DNA of 64,000 bases from an uncultured Clostridium sp. (GTDB lineage Bacteria > Bacillota > Clostridia > Lachnospirales > Lachnospiraceae), in the NCBI GenBank assembly GCA_946553025.1, contig CAMNRM010000012.1, positions 25,577 to 89,576 of the forward strand, read 5' to 3'. Below, piece by piece: positions 15,295 to 25,500 of the stretch. The notes below the pieces were generated by a model. It had not been told where the DNA came from. It did no database searches and saw nothing but the letters and a program-made list of their open reading frames with translations. The stretch's first letter is position 1. Each line of letters opens with the position of its first letter. Position numbers and translations under genes: made by a program.

Positions 15295-16560
15295 ATGTTA
15301 ATAATGTTTAAGGTAAAAAACTATACCTCATTTAAAAATGAATCGATATTGGATATGAGGGCAACTGCATATGTGCAGCATCCTACACATGTTATATCTA
15401 TAAATGACAAGCTAAGTTTACTAAAAACCACAGCTCTGTATGGTGCCAATGCATCCGGGAAGTCTAATTTGATTTCTGCGATGTTCTTTTTTGAACAGTA
15501 TATCTTTTCTCAATTTATTAATAAAAAGGAAGACGAAAGTTTTGAAGCTAATGAAATTGGTATGAAAATGAAATGGGAACCATTTGGTTTATCCAATGAT
15601 AGCAATAATGCTTCAGAATTTGATATTATCTTTTTACACAAGGATAAACAAATACAGTATGGTTTTGAGAGTACTCCCAAAGAAGTATTAAACGAATGGT
15701 TATATATTGATGATAAAAAGGTCTTTGAACGTACCGGTACAGAACTATCCTTTGGGAGCAAATATCAAAACCTGTTAGGAGCATATAAAAAGTTACCTGC
15801 GGAGAGATTGTACATTGCCGTACTTGAGTATTTCCTTGATGAAGAAGCTAAAGAAGCTGTGCTCGGTGATTTTATTTCATTTTTTTACAAGGAATATAAT
15901 GTTTATACGGAAATTCTTTTTGAATCTACAGTAAAGGGTCTGGCCGGTGTGGTTGGACTTTCAAAAAAACTTGTTAGTAATAAGTTTTTTCAAAAAAAAG
16001 TGGAACACTATCTTCGTTTGATTGATGTTGGTATTAAACGCCTGGATGTGCAGACAGAAACAATTCTTGATGAACACACTGGTAAAAAAAGGAAAGAAAA
16101 AGTTGTCCGCACGGTACATGATGTTTATGATGAAAATGGAAATATCGTTGGGGAAAAAACTTTTGATTTAAGTCAAGAGTCTACAGGTACACTTCGATTT
16201 CTGGCCTATATTCAAAATATCATTGAAATGATTTCTGGTGGCGGGGTGTTTATTGTAGATGAGATGTCTGCAAGGCTCCACCCATTGTTGACGAAGATGA
16301 TTGTAGATATTTTCTGTTCGAGTCAAAATAAAAAGGCACAGTTGATTTTTACTACACATGATATTTCGCTGCTGAACAGTAATCAATTTCGACGTGATGA
16401 GGTGGTATTTGTCGATAAGAATGAACGCGGAGAATCCAGTTTATATGCTCTCTCTGACTTGAAGGTGCGTGAAGATGCAACATTCAATAAAGATTATCTT
16501 CAAGGGAAATATGGAGCTATTCCTATTTTTAATTATGAGGATATTATGGGGGAGAGTTAG
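15295..16560 (+). CDS. RloA-like AAA/ABC-type ATPase of an AbiL-type defence pair
   Basis: A 421-residue cytoplasmic ATPase of the SMC/OLD-like group. The N-terminal strands (FKVKNYTSFKNESILDMRA) lead to Walker A GANASGKSN near residue 50; the signature region is LSQESTGTLRF (about 290), Walker B is GVFIVDEMSARLHP (about 315) and the switch histidine is TTHD. There is no fused TOPRIM nuclease. The next gene encodes RloB and begins one base after the stop, so the pair matches RloA-RloB, equivalent to AbiLi-AbiLii abortive infection systems in which the ATPase senses infection and RloB executes. GGAGGTG precedes the ATG at 15295. Codon use is visibly AT-richer than in the flanking ribosomal genes, pointing to transfer. 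Confidence 0.85.
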   Translation: MLIMFKVKNYTSFKNESILDMRATAYVQHPTHVISINDKLSLLKTTALYGANASGKSNLISAMFFFEQYIFSQFINKKEDESFEANEIGMKMKWEPFGLSNDSNNASEFDIIFLHKDKQIQYGFESTPKEVLNEWLYIDDKKVFERTGTELSFGSKYQNLLGAYKKLPAERLYIAVLEYFLDEEAKEAVLGDFISFFYKEYNVYTEILFESTVKGLAGVVGLSKKLVSNKFFQKKVEHYLRLIDVGIKRLDVQTETILDEHTGKKRKEKVVRTVHDVYDENGNIVGEKTFDLSQESTGTLRFLAYIQNIIEMISGGGVFIVDEMSARLHPLLTKMIVDIFCSSQNKKAQLIFTTHDISLLNSNQFRRDEVVFVDKNERGESSLYALSDLKVREDATFNKDYLQGKYGAIPIFNYEDIMGES

Positions 16561-17202
16561 ATGGGTAGGACACAATTATCACCGCAACGTCTTTCAGAAA
16601 CAAGGAAAACGAATATAGGACGTATTATTATATTTTGTGAAGGTAAAACAGAGAAATATTATTTTGATTATTTCGCAGAGATTATCAAGAAGAATAAGTA
16701 CACAGATGTAGAAGTTGTCTTGGAAACTGCCAATGGAAATGCACAGACCGTTTTAAATTTTGCGAACGAATTTATGATTGATGAAAAACACAATCAAAAA
16801 TATAGTACCTATGGTAAATATTTGGCATTTGACTGTGATGATCCACCAGATATTCAAACGGTGATATTGTCGGCTAATGGATATGAACTGCTGATTTCTA
16901 ATCATTTGTTTGAAACATGGCTACTGATGCATTTTGAAGATGTGAACGAGAAAATATCAAAAAGAGAAATTTATCAACGCTTATCATTTCATTTACAGGG
17001 AGATTATTCTAAAGGACATAAAGGCAAGACTCGTGAAATTGTTCAAAACGGGAATATAGAAAAAGCGATTGATAATGCAAGAGCATTGGAAAAAAAGTAT
17101 AGTGACAGGGGAAAAACAATATTTACAAATATTAAAGAAATGAATCCATATACAAGTGTCTATAAGCTGATAGAACAGTTTATGGTTGAAATTTCAGAAT
17201 AG
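16561..17202 (+). CDS. RloB-like TOPRIM-type effector of the defence pair
   Basis: A 213-residue RloB-family protein. Its N-terminus has the TOPRIM-like start RIIIFCEGKTEKYYFDYF, with the conserved glutamate in CEGKTE, and a later acidic pair in LAFDCDDPP; LLISNHLFETWLLMHF is the family's most conserved helix. By analogy with OLD and PARIS nucleases it is likely the toxic effector, a metal-dependent nuclease unleashed by the ATPase. It directly abuts the RloA-like gene with no gap, ensuring co-translation. AT-rich like its partner. The next feature is the L10 leader promoter, so the pair was inserted immediately upstream of a ribosomal operon. Confidence 0.83.
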   Translation: MGRTQLSPQRLSETRKTNIGRIIIFCEGKTEKYYFDYFAEIIKKNKYTDVEVVLETANGNAQTVLNFANEFMIDEKHNQKYSTYGKYLAFDCDDPPDIQTVILSANGYELLISNHLFETWLLMHFEDVNEKISKREIYQRLSFHLQGDYSKGHKGKTREIVQNGNIEKAIDNARALEKKYSDRGKTIFTNIKEMNPYTSVYKLIEQFMVEISE

Positions 17203-17233
17203 TATAAAAAATCCTTGAAAAATCAAAAACAAG

Positions 17234-17262
17234 TTGACACCCCACCATTTTTATGCTAGAAT
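17234..17262 (+). promoter_or_regulatory. Promoter of rplJ-rplL
   Basis: TTGACA (17234-17239), 17-bp spacer, TAGAAT (17257-17262), with TGC before the -10 (extended -10). Confidence 0.85.
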
Positions 17263-17269
17263 CCATTAT

Positions 17270-17397
17270 GTTGACTGCCGAAGACAGCAGGTGCCGTTAG
17301 GCATAAGGAGAAAACGCCTGCCGAGGAAAGTACAAAACTCAAAACTGTGTTGAGCATTTGTAGTCCCTCTCTGCCTGGTGGCGGAGGGGGATTTTTT
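17270..17397 (+). promoter_or_regulatory. Ribosomal protein L10 leader with attenuator hairpin
   Basis: GACTGCCGAAGACAGCAGG and GCATAAGGAGAAAACGCCTG give the multi-branched fold typical of the Firmicute L10 leader, which binds the L10(L12)4 complex. It ends with TCCCTCT (17364-17370) pairing with AGGGGGA (17385-17391) and six T residues, a terminator-type stem suited to transcriptional attenuation. Confidence 0.85.
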
Positions 17398-17432
17398 CGC
17401 AGTCTTCTTATTTCATAAAGGAGGTAAAAAAC

Positions 17433-17927
17433 ATGGCAAAGGTTGAATTAAAGCAGCCGATCGTTGACGAAATCGCTGCATTATTTGACGGCGCAGCTTC
17501 CGCAGTAATTGTGGATTACCGCGGCTTAACCGTTGAACAGGATACGGTTCTGAGAAAACAGTTAAGAGAAGCAGGCATTTCTTATAAGGTTTATAAGAAT
17601 ACCTTAATCAAGCGTGCTGCTGAAGGGACGGCATTTGCAGCTTTGGATGCCGATCTGGAAGGACCTACCGCTCTGGCTGTTTCCAAGACGGATGCAACCG
17701 CTCCGGCAAGGGTTCTGGCTAAGTTTGCAAAGACTGCAAATCAGCTGGAATTAAAGGCTGGCGTAGTGGAAGGAACCTACTATGATCAGAAGGGAATCCA
17801 GGTTATTGCTACCATCCCGTCCAGAGAAGAACTTCTTGGAAAGCTGCTGGGAAGCATCCAGTCCCCGATTTCCAACTTGGCTCGTGTGCTTAATCAGATT
17901 GCCGAGAGCAAGGGCGCAGAAGCATAA
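17433..17927 (+). CDS. rplJ: 50S ribosomal protein L10
   Basis: L10 anchors the L7/L12 stalk to the large subunit and, as the L10-L12 complex, represses its own leader. The 164-residue protein has the conserved N-terminal RNA-binding part (VDEIAALFDGAASAVIVDYRGLTV, YKVYKNTLIKRAA) and the C-terminal helix that carries L12 dimers (LLGSIQSPISNLARVLNQIAE). AAAGGAGG precedes the ATG at 17433. An L10 leader lies upstream. It normally follows rplA directly, but here is separated from it by about 12 kb. Confidence 0.96.
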   Translation: MAKVELKQPIVDEIAALFDGAASAVIVDYRGLTVEQDTVLRKQLREAGISYKVYKNTLIKRAAEGTAFAALDADLEGPTALAVSKTDATAPARVLAKFAKTANQLELKAGVVEGTYYDQKGIQVIATIPSREELLGKLLGSIQSPISNLARVLNQIAESKGAEA

Positions 17928-18020
17928 GTTTTTTGAACCAGGAAATCCAAAGTTTTAAAGGTCAGGAATTGACCAAGTATGAATCAAGAAAAATAAACGT
18001 TTAAACAGGAGGAAATAAAA

Positions 18021-18392
18021 ATGGCAAAGTTGACTACCGCTGAGTTTATCGAAGCTATCAAGGAATTATCCGTATTAGAGTTAAATGATTTAGTAAAGGC
18101 ATGTGAAGAAGAGTTTGGCGTATCCGCAGCAGCAGGCGTAGTTGTAGCAGCAGCAGGTCCGGCAGATGCACCGGAAGAGAAGACCGAATTCGACGTAGAA
18201 CTGACCGAAGTTGGCCCGAACAAGGTTAAAGTTATCAAGGTTGTTCGTGAAGCTACCGGCTTAGGCTTAAAGGAAGCTAAGGAAGTTGTAGACGGAGCAC
18301 CGAAGGTAGTTAAGGCTGGCGCTTCCAAGGAAGAGGCTGAAGAACTGAAGTCCAAGTTAGAGGCTGAAGGCGCAAAGGTTACCTTAAAGTAA
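18021..18392 (+). CDS. rplL: 50S ribosomal protein L7/L12
   Basis: The stalk protein that recruits translational GTPases. The 123 residues contain the N-terminal dimerisation helices ([20 protein letters not shown]), the flexible Ala-rich hinge and the C-terminal factor-binding domain ([20 protein letters not shown]). An AGGAGG site precedes the ATG. A terminator follows within 80 bases and the next gene is a mannanase, so the usual rplL-rpoB linkage is absent at this locus. Confidence 0.96.
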   Translation: MAKLTTAEFIEAIKELSVLELNDLVKACEEEFGVSAAAGVVVAAAGPADAPEEKTEFDVELTEVGPNKVKVIKVVREATGLGLKEAKEVVDGAPKVVKAGASKEEAEELKSKLEAEGAKVTLK

Positions 18393-18467
18393 TTATTGCT
18401 GCCAGGCAGGTTAATGAAAAAAAGAAAAGAAGGATGGAATCCGTTTGGGATAACATTATCGGCGTTT

Positions 18468-18514
18468 CCCCCCAAGGTCTGTGGTTGTACAGGCTTTGGG
18501 GGTTTTTCTTTTTT
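18468..18514 (+). terminator. Intrinsic terminator after rplL
   Basis: CCCCCCAA (18468-18475) pairs with TTTGGGGG, followed by an interrupted run of 13 T residues broken by one C. Confidence 0.9.
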
Positions 18515-18716
18515 TTGGAGATGATAGCGGTATAATAAACTGTATCTGCAAATGGATTAAGTATGTATTTAACTAAAAATGACATATCTTGAATATTATT
18601 TCGCTTAATATTAATCGATATTTAATTAATTTTAATCAACCAGGCCGCAATTTGTACAAAATAAGTAAAAAATATCTATGCAAATCATGGAAAATGGAAA
18701 GATTGCTGAAAAACTC
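18515..18716. other. AT-rich gap between rplL and the mannanase gene
   Basis: No gene is seen. The stretch is rich in TTAATATTAAT and TTTAATTAATTTTAAT blocks. Together with the promoter region to 18922 it fills the 530-bp gap; short GATTAAAT and ACTTAAAT direct repeats occur again between 18750 and 18845. Confidence 0.5.
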
Positions 18717-18745
18717 TTGACCCTTTTAGAAAAAAATTATAAACT
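18717..18745 (+). promoter_or_regulatory. Possible promoter of the mannanase gene
   Basis: TTGACC (18717-18722) with TAAACT (18740-18745) at 17 bp, or TATAAA (18738-18743) at 15 bp. The leader to the ATG would be about 170 bases and AT-rich. Confidence 0.5.
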
Positions 18746-18922
18746 AAAGTTACTTAAATAAGTGCTGCAAAAATAATGATTAAATTAAAAATGATTAAAT
18801 CAAAATACTTAAATTAAAAACATTTATCTTTAAAGCACTTAAATGGAAAACCGGAAGTTCATTGGGATGCAGGTTATACAATAACTTTTCAAGGGAACCA
18901 AAAGAAAGGAGCAGGAGAGCAG

Positions 18923-19534
18923 ATGAAACGAAAAACGCAGCTTGGAAAAAGACTGGCAAGTGCGGCGATGGCGGTAATATTGTCAGGGACGACAGCGGCA
19001 GGCGGGATGTTTTCTGCCTATGGGGCATTGGACCCGGAGCAGACGTTTGGGAAGGTGCCTGTCCGTGCAGTGCTGGGAGGAGGAAGTATCGTCGGCGGTC
19101 TTTCTTATCCCGGCTCGGTACTTCTGGCGGATGAACAGGCAGTTCCCTGTACCGCCCAGCTTTTTGCCTATTTAAAGGCGGTTGGCGAAAGCCCCTATGT
19201 CCTTTATGGTCATCAAAACGATACGCACCATAAGGGAGGGGAAGATTACCCCGGATCGACAAGTTCGGATACGAAGGATATGACGGGTTCGATTTCGGCG
19301 ATTGTCGGTATTGACGCTTTATCCTTTACCGGATCGGAGATGCCGCTTCCGGAAGGAAAGAAAAATTCCGTCGAGGAGGCGGCACTGGTTTCGCTTCAGG
19401 CAGCACAGGAAGGGGCGATTATGACATTGTCCGCGCACATGCCCAATTTCTCTCTGGTGGAGGAAATGGACAGGATGGCGACGGGGATTGGGATTACTCC
19501 GGCTACACGCCCGGAAATACCAAGGGGGATGTGA
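18923..19534 (+). CDS. GH26 beta-mannanase, N-terminal fragment (frameshifted gene, part 1)
   Basis: The first 203 residues of a secreted GH26 enzyme. A signal peptide (residues 1-35, KRLASAAMAVILSGTTAAGG to SAYGA) is followed by the GH26 N-terminal barrel strands: YVLYGHQNDTHH, IVGIDALSF and ALVSLQAAQEGAIMTLSAHM. After MPNFSLVEEMD the frame goes wrong and ends at 19534 with non-GH26 residues. In the next frame the expected continuation (DGDWDYSGYTPGNTKGDVMS) starts at about 19480, so one base has been lost in or near the G-rich stretch 19475-19490. Start at 18923 follows AAAGGAGCAGGAG. Together with part 2 the intact protein would be about 2,480 residues. Confidence 0.85.
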   Translation: MKRKTQLGKRLASAAMAVILSGTTAAGGMFSAYGALDPEQTFGKVPVRAVLGGGSIVGGLSYPGSVLLADEQAVPCTAQLFAYLKAVGESPYVLYGHQNDTHHKGGEDYPGSTSSDTKDMTGSISAIVGIDALSFTGSEMPLPEGKKNSVEEAALVSLQAAQEGAIMTLSAHMPNFSLVEEMDRMATGIGITPATRPEIPRGM

Positions 19535-22500
19535 TGAGCCGCATTCTTCCCGGTGGAGATTTAAACGAAGCGTATAACGGTTATCTGGATTTGATTGCCG
19601 ATTACGGCCTGATTCTCCAGGCACAGCAGGTTCCCGTGCTTTTCAGGCCCCTGCACGAGAACAACGGCAGCTGGTTCTGGTGGGGCGCGGCGTTCTGCGA
19701 CGAGGAAGGCTATAAGAATGTTTACCGCTATACCGTGGAATATCTTCGCGATGTAAAAAATGTCCACAACTTCCTCTACGTGTATTCACCCGGCGGGCCG
19801 TTTGACAGTCTGGCTGACTTTGAGAGCCGGTATCCGGGGGATGCCTGGGTGGATGTGATTGGTTTTGATATGTACCATGACAATCCCTCCACGACAGATA
19901 CCTGGATGCAGTCTTTTGCCGAAACGGCCCTGCTGATTGACCAGGCGGCGCAGATTCACGGGAAGATTCCGGTGGTTGCCGAAACGGGTATGCGTGTGGG
20001 AACCTCCATGAACGACGGCAAGGATTACGGCGGCATTGCCCCGGAAGGAAACGCCCGTCCGCTGTGGTTTTCGGAGATTCACCAGGTGCTGTCCGGTACG
20101 AATATTCCTTACTACATGGTTTGGGCGAACTGGGACGGTGCCAATAACTTCTACTCGCCCTATAAGACCTCGGCAGATGCGGGGCATGAGATGACGGATG
20201 CATTTATCAATTATTACAATGATCCGACGACGGTATTTGCCAACGGAACGAACTTCTACGGCCAGGTTCCGCTTCCGGCAGTGGAAAAGCACGGTGCTTC
20301 CGGCTATATCTTATCGCCGGCTTCCGGGGACAGGATTTTATATCCGACAAATATCAGGGCAAGCTTGGAGAATGCAGGCGGCGACGTCAGCTTTATCCTG
20401 AAAAATAAAGAGGGCGATGTCAGCATAGCCGTTCCCGCAAAAGCAGCGACCCGGAACAATGAACTGGGAAATGTCTATGAGGCACAGATTACCGAAGAGC
20501 ATTTAAAGACCCTGGGAAAGACTACGGGAACGATTGATTTGGTTGCCGGCGGAACGGTACTTAACACGATAAATGCGATTTTCAATATCAAGGAACCTGA
20601 ACTGGACCCTCTGGTTGTGGATGATTTTGAAAACTATCTGGGCGACAGCCTTTTGCTGTTAAGAGATTGGGCCACAAATTCCGGTTCCGGGTGTAATGTG
20701 GATATTCAGTTATCCGGCGAGAATAAGGCCGAAAATGACTATGGCATGGCGTTCCGCTACACGATCAGCGAGAACGGAAACGGCGAGGGCTGGGCAGGGG
20801 CAACCAAGCCCTACGAGTCAAAGATTGGTTCCTGCAATGCGATGCAGGTTTGGGTTAAGCCCGACGGTAAGGGGCAGAAACTGGTTCTTCAGCTTACCAG
20901 CAACGGCGAGGATTTTGAAGTACACCTTCCTGAATTTGCAGCGACCACCGAAGCAAAATATGTGACCATTCCTTTTGCGGCCATGAAGGGAAAGAACGGC
21001 GGCGTATTTGACCCGAATAATGTCAGCAGCTTCGGTATCTGGTGCAATACGGTGAATCCTGCGGGCTCCGGCTACTGGCAGGTGGATTCCGTGATTTATA
21101 TTGACGATATCCACATGGTCAACACGGATTCTTCGGTTGTGGAATTCCTGGATACAAGGACGAATTCGGACGGTTCGGCGGGAAGCGGCGTAAGAATCAT
21201 CCGCAATACCATGGAAGCCCCGCTTTTATGGTACGGTCCGGGTTTTGCGGGTGTGAAATCCCTGACTCCGGAACCGGTAACCGTTACCACCCTTTACCAG
21301 GGAACCGGACTTCCGGAAGCCAAGTATGAAACCAGCAATGTTGACTGGCTGATGAACGGCAAAGATACGGATTATGTAACCTTTACCTATAACTGCACCG
21401 ATCCTGAAAAGGCAGGCTGGAGCGTGATGGGCTGGGGCGCTACCGTAAACGGAGAATGGACGGAAGGACCCAGGTACAATGCACCGAACCCCAACACCCT
21501 GCAGGATACGACCATTATGGTCAGTGTTAAGGAACTGAAATCAGTTCTCGGCATTGAGCGGGGAGCCAATGTAAGTTATTTGAACCTGGGAACCTGGAAC
21601 GACGGAAACTTAAAGAGCGTAACCCTAACCAAGGGCGATGTTATGCCGGGAAGGGTTATTGTGGAAAATGTTCCGGCAAACTATACTTATGAAACCAACG
21701 ACGTGGGCTGGATTGTGGACGCCCCGGATAACAAGTACATCAACCTGGTGATTACCTGCGACCACCCGAAGCATTCCGAGTGGGAAATTATGGGCTGGGG
21801 TGCAAGCGTGGGTGAGGACTGGGTGGAAGGCCCGAAATACATTGCCTGGAAACCGGCGACCCATGAGTATGCGGTCAGCTATACGGTGAAGCGTTTTAAG
21901 GAGCTTCTGGGCGTAACGCCGGAAAGGCCGCTGACCTATATTAAACTGGGAAGCTATAACGACGGACGAATTGTACGGCTCAGCCTGGATGATGAGAAGA
22001 GGCCTTTTGTTCCTTTTTACAGCTGGAGGGAACGGCATCCGAACGCAAAGAAGAATGCAGGGAAGAATGACAATAGCTACAGTAAGCCGGCATATAACTC
22101 TCCCAATAAGGAAGTCTTTGCCGCATTAAGCAAAATGGCCAGGGATGCATTTAACGGGGATGCAGCAGACGGAACGGATGTATTCGATATGCGAAATATC
22201 GAGGACAATGTGATTCCGGCAAACTACGGTCAGCTTTATTTAGGAAGTCTGGCAGAGGAAATCGCCAAGGCCCTGGCACCGGGTAAAGTAGTAGTTGTAA
22301 AATACACGACCGACGGAGAATCGAAGCCGAATTTACTTCCCTCGATGGAACCTGCACTTCCCTACCGCACCGTTGCCCCGGTTTGGACGCAGAAGTCGGG
22401 CGGTGAAAGCTATGCGATATTTACTTTGGACAGTTTGATGAAGGCGTTTTCACGTTCATTGATTCCGGCGGATGTTCAGGGGATTGATTTTGCCGGCGAT

Positions 22501-25500
22501 CAGAATGCAATCACGGTTGAAGGCGTTGCGGTTATGCCCGCAGATGAATTTGCGATTGTGGATGAAAGCAGCCGCCTGACCGAACAGTACGGACAGTTTC
22601 CGTTAAAACTTAGTGACTACAACGCTTCTTATGAAGAGGGTGACACCGTTACCGTTACGATTATCTTTGACCGTGAAGTCCGCGGAAATATCAGCGCCGA
22701 TGTGAATGGTGAATGGAATTCCGGAAATGAATTATCCGGCAGGGTATTTACCAGAACATTTACACCGGATGCAGAAGGCATCTATACCTCCATCAGCGAA
22801 TTTAACGGGGCAAGCTATGCAGAGATTATCGATGTAAAGGTGGAGATTGCAGGAAAAGTAAATTTTGATCAGGCTGTAGATATTACAACCAACCAGGCAA
22901 CCATGGTTATCGGCGGAAGCAGTCAGGAGATTGCAGATGCCGTGGGCCTGACCGAGGAAGAAATTAAGGAAGGCACCAGAGTAGAGATTATTACTGAGGG
23001 AAAAGAAGTTTCCTCCGCACAGGAAGAAATGATCCAGAATGCAGCTGAGGCTATGGGCCAAACCGTAAAGACCTATACAGCGAATGATGTTACTGCCTAT
23101 AAGATTCCGGCAAAGGGGAGCAGGACACAGGTGAACTATCTTCAGGAACCCATGATGCTGCGTTTTGCCCTTCCTGAAGGCGCTGACCCGAACCAGTCCT
23201 ATGCTGTGGCAAGGATTACCGGCGGAACCGCTGTGCGTGCATTTTCCGCAAAAATGGCAATCGCTTATGCATTGCAGGCATTTGCCGCCAATGCCGAAAC
23301 GAATGTAGAATGGCTCTACGATATCGATGATAATCCTCAAACCATTACGGTAGAAAGCAATCAGTTAGGTTATTTTGTGATTGTATCCGGAGATGACCTT
23401 GAGGCAGAAAGTCTGCATGTTTTTGAGAAGGCATGGGGCGGAGATGGCGACGAAAAGGCGACCTATAAAGAAACTATTTCCCATTTCTATCCGGAGTTTG
23501 AACCAGGCGATACCGTAAGGGTTACCGCAGTCTTTAATAAAGAATCCAATGTGAAGTTTATGATGGGTTCGATGGAAAAAGAGATTGTCGGAAGAAGAAT
23601 TAAATTTGAAGCAGCCTCTTATGTCGATGAACTGATGATTCAGGCAGGAGATGAGAGTAAACTGCCGTTGAAGCTTTTGGATGTGGAAATTGAACTGGTG
23701 AAGAAGGCGGAGAAGGGTGATGAGATTCATACCTTTGTCAAGACCTGGGATGCATTTGAAACCAGTTTTGACGAGTACTTTAAGGACTTCGTTCCGGGAG
23801 AAGAAACCAAGGTAGTGCTGACCTTTGACAAGCCGGTGAAGGCAAGGATTGGGTATAATAAGGCATCTGAAGGATGGGCGAATGCCCCGGAGAACTGGGA
23901 AGATGAAAGCATTAAGGCAGATACGAAACTGGAAGTTACCGTTGTTCCCGGAGATAATTTCCTGAATGTTGAAATTACCGATATGAACGGAAATGATGTC
24001 GTTCGGCTGATGGATGTGAAGGTGGAGCAGGAAGAGGTGGTGCCGCCGCCAGAAGGAAGCGAATTACATATCTTTGAGAAGGCGTGGGGCGGAAATGGTG
24101 ACGAGAAAGCAACCTATACACAAAAGCTGTCCCATTTCTATCCGGACTTTGGACTGGGCGATACGGTAAAGATTACGGCAACCTTTGATAAAGAATCCAA
24201 TGTGAAGTTTATGATTGGTGCTTTGGAGAAGACCATTGTCGGAAAGACCATTGAATTTGAAGCAACATCTTATGTCGATGAACTGATGATTCAGGCAGGG
24301 GATGAGAGTAAGCTTCCGCTGAAGCTGATGGATGTAAAGGTTGAACTGGTGAAGAAAGCTGAGAAAGGCGATGAACTTCATACCTTTGCTAAGACCTGGG
24401 ATGCATTTGAAACTTCCTTTGATAAGTATCTGGAAGGATTTGAAGCAGGGAAGGAAACGAAAGTTGTGCTGACCTTTGATAAGGCAGTGAAGGCACGGAT
24501 TGGGTATAATAAGGTATCCGACGGATGGGCAACGGTTCCGGAAGATCTGAATGATGAAAGCATTAAGGCAGGTACGACACTGGAAGCTGCGGTTACTCCT
24601 GGAGATACCAAGCTGAATATTGAAATCACCGATATGAATGGAAATGAGATCGTTAAGCTGATGTCGGTGAAGGTGGAGCAGGAAGTGGTTACACCGCCAG
24701 TTGAGGAAGGAATTCATACATTTACAGAAACTGGGAAAGCACTGGAAACATCCTTTAAAGAGTATATGGAAGGAATTTTTAAAGAAGGAGAAGAAACGAC
24801 CATAACATTAAAGTTTGACAAAGCAGTAAAAGGTCAGATTGGTTATAATAGCGCTCCTGATGGAACTTGGACAACAGTACCTGCGAAATGGGATGATGAA
24901 ACTGTAGAAGCCAACACAACATTGACGGCGAAAGTTGCTCCAAAAGATGACTATCTGAATATTCAAATAAGCAATCTGAACGGAAATAGTGAAGTTAAAT
25001 TGCTGTCGATTAAGGTAGAGCAGGTAGAGAGTGAAGAGCCACCAGCAACACCGCCAGTAGAAATTTTTGAAAAACCTGAAAATGATAATTGGGTAGACAG
25101 TAAAGAAGTAACCAGTTTCACGAAATTTAATGAAAAGTTTGAGAAGGAAAAGGAAACGACTTTAACTTTAACTTTTGATAAAGAAGTAACGGTTCGTGTG
25201 GGTTATAATAATGCTAAAGAAAGTGGTAACACAAGTTCAGCATGGACTAGTCAGACAAATACAGGGACAGAAATTATCTTCACAATGATTCCTGATGATG
25301 ATTATCTGGGAATTCAGCTTCAGAATATGAAGGAAGGTGAAGTAATTAAGTTGCTGAGCGTGAAGGTGGAGCAGAAAGGAACAGAAGAAGAGCCAACAAC
25401 ACCGCCAGTAGAAACCTTTGAAAAGCCTGAAAATGATAATTGGGTAGATAGTAAAGAAGTAACCAGCTTCACGAAATTTAATGAAAAGTTTGAGGGAAAA

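Noticed and set aside
19440..19540. Programmed -1 ribosomal frameshifting in the GH26 gene
   Set aside because: The direction would fit, but no slippery heptamer of X-XXY-YYZ type or following pseudoknot was seen, and GH26 genes are not known for this. A lost base is simpler.
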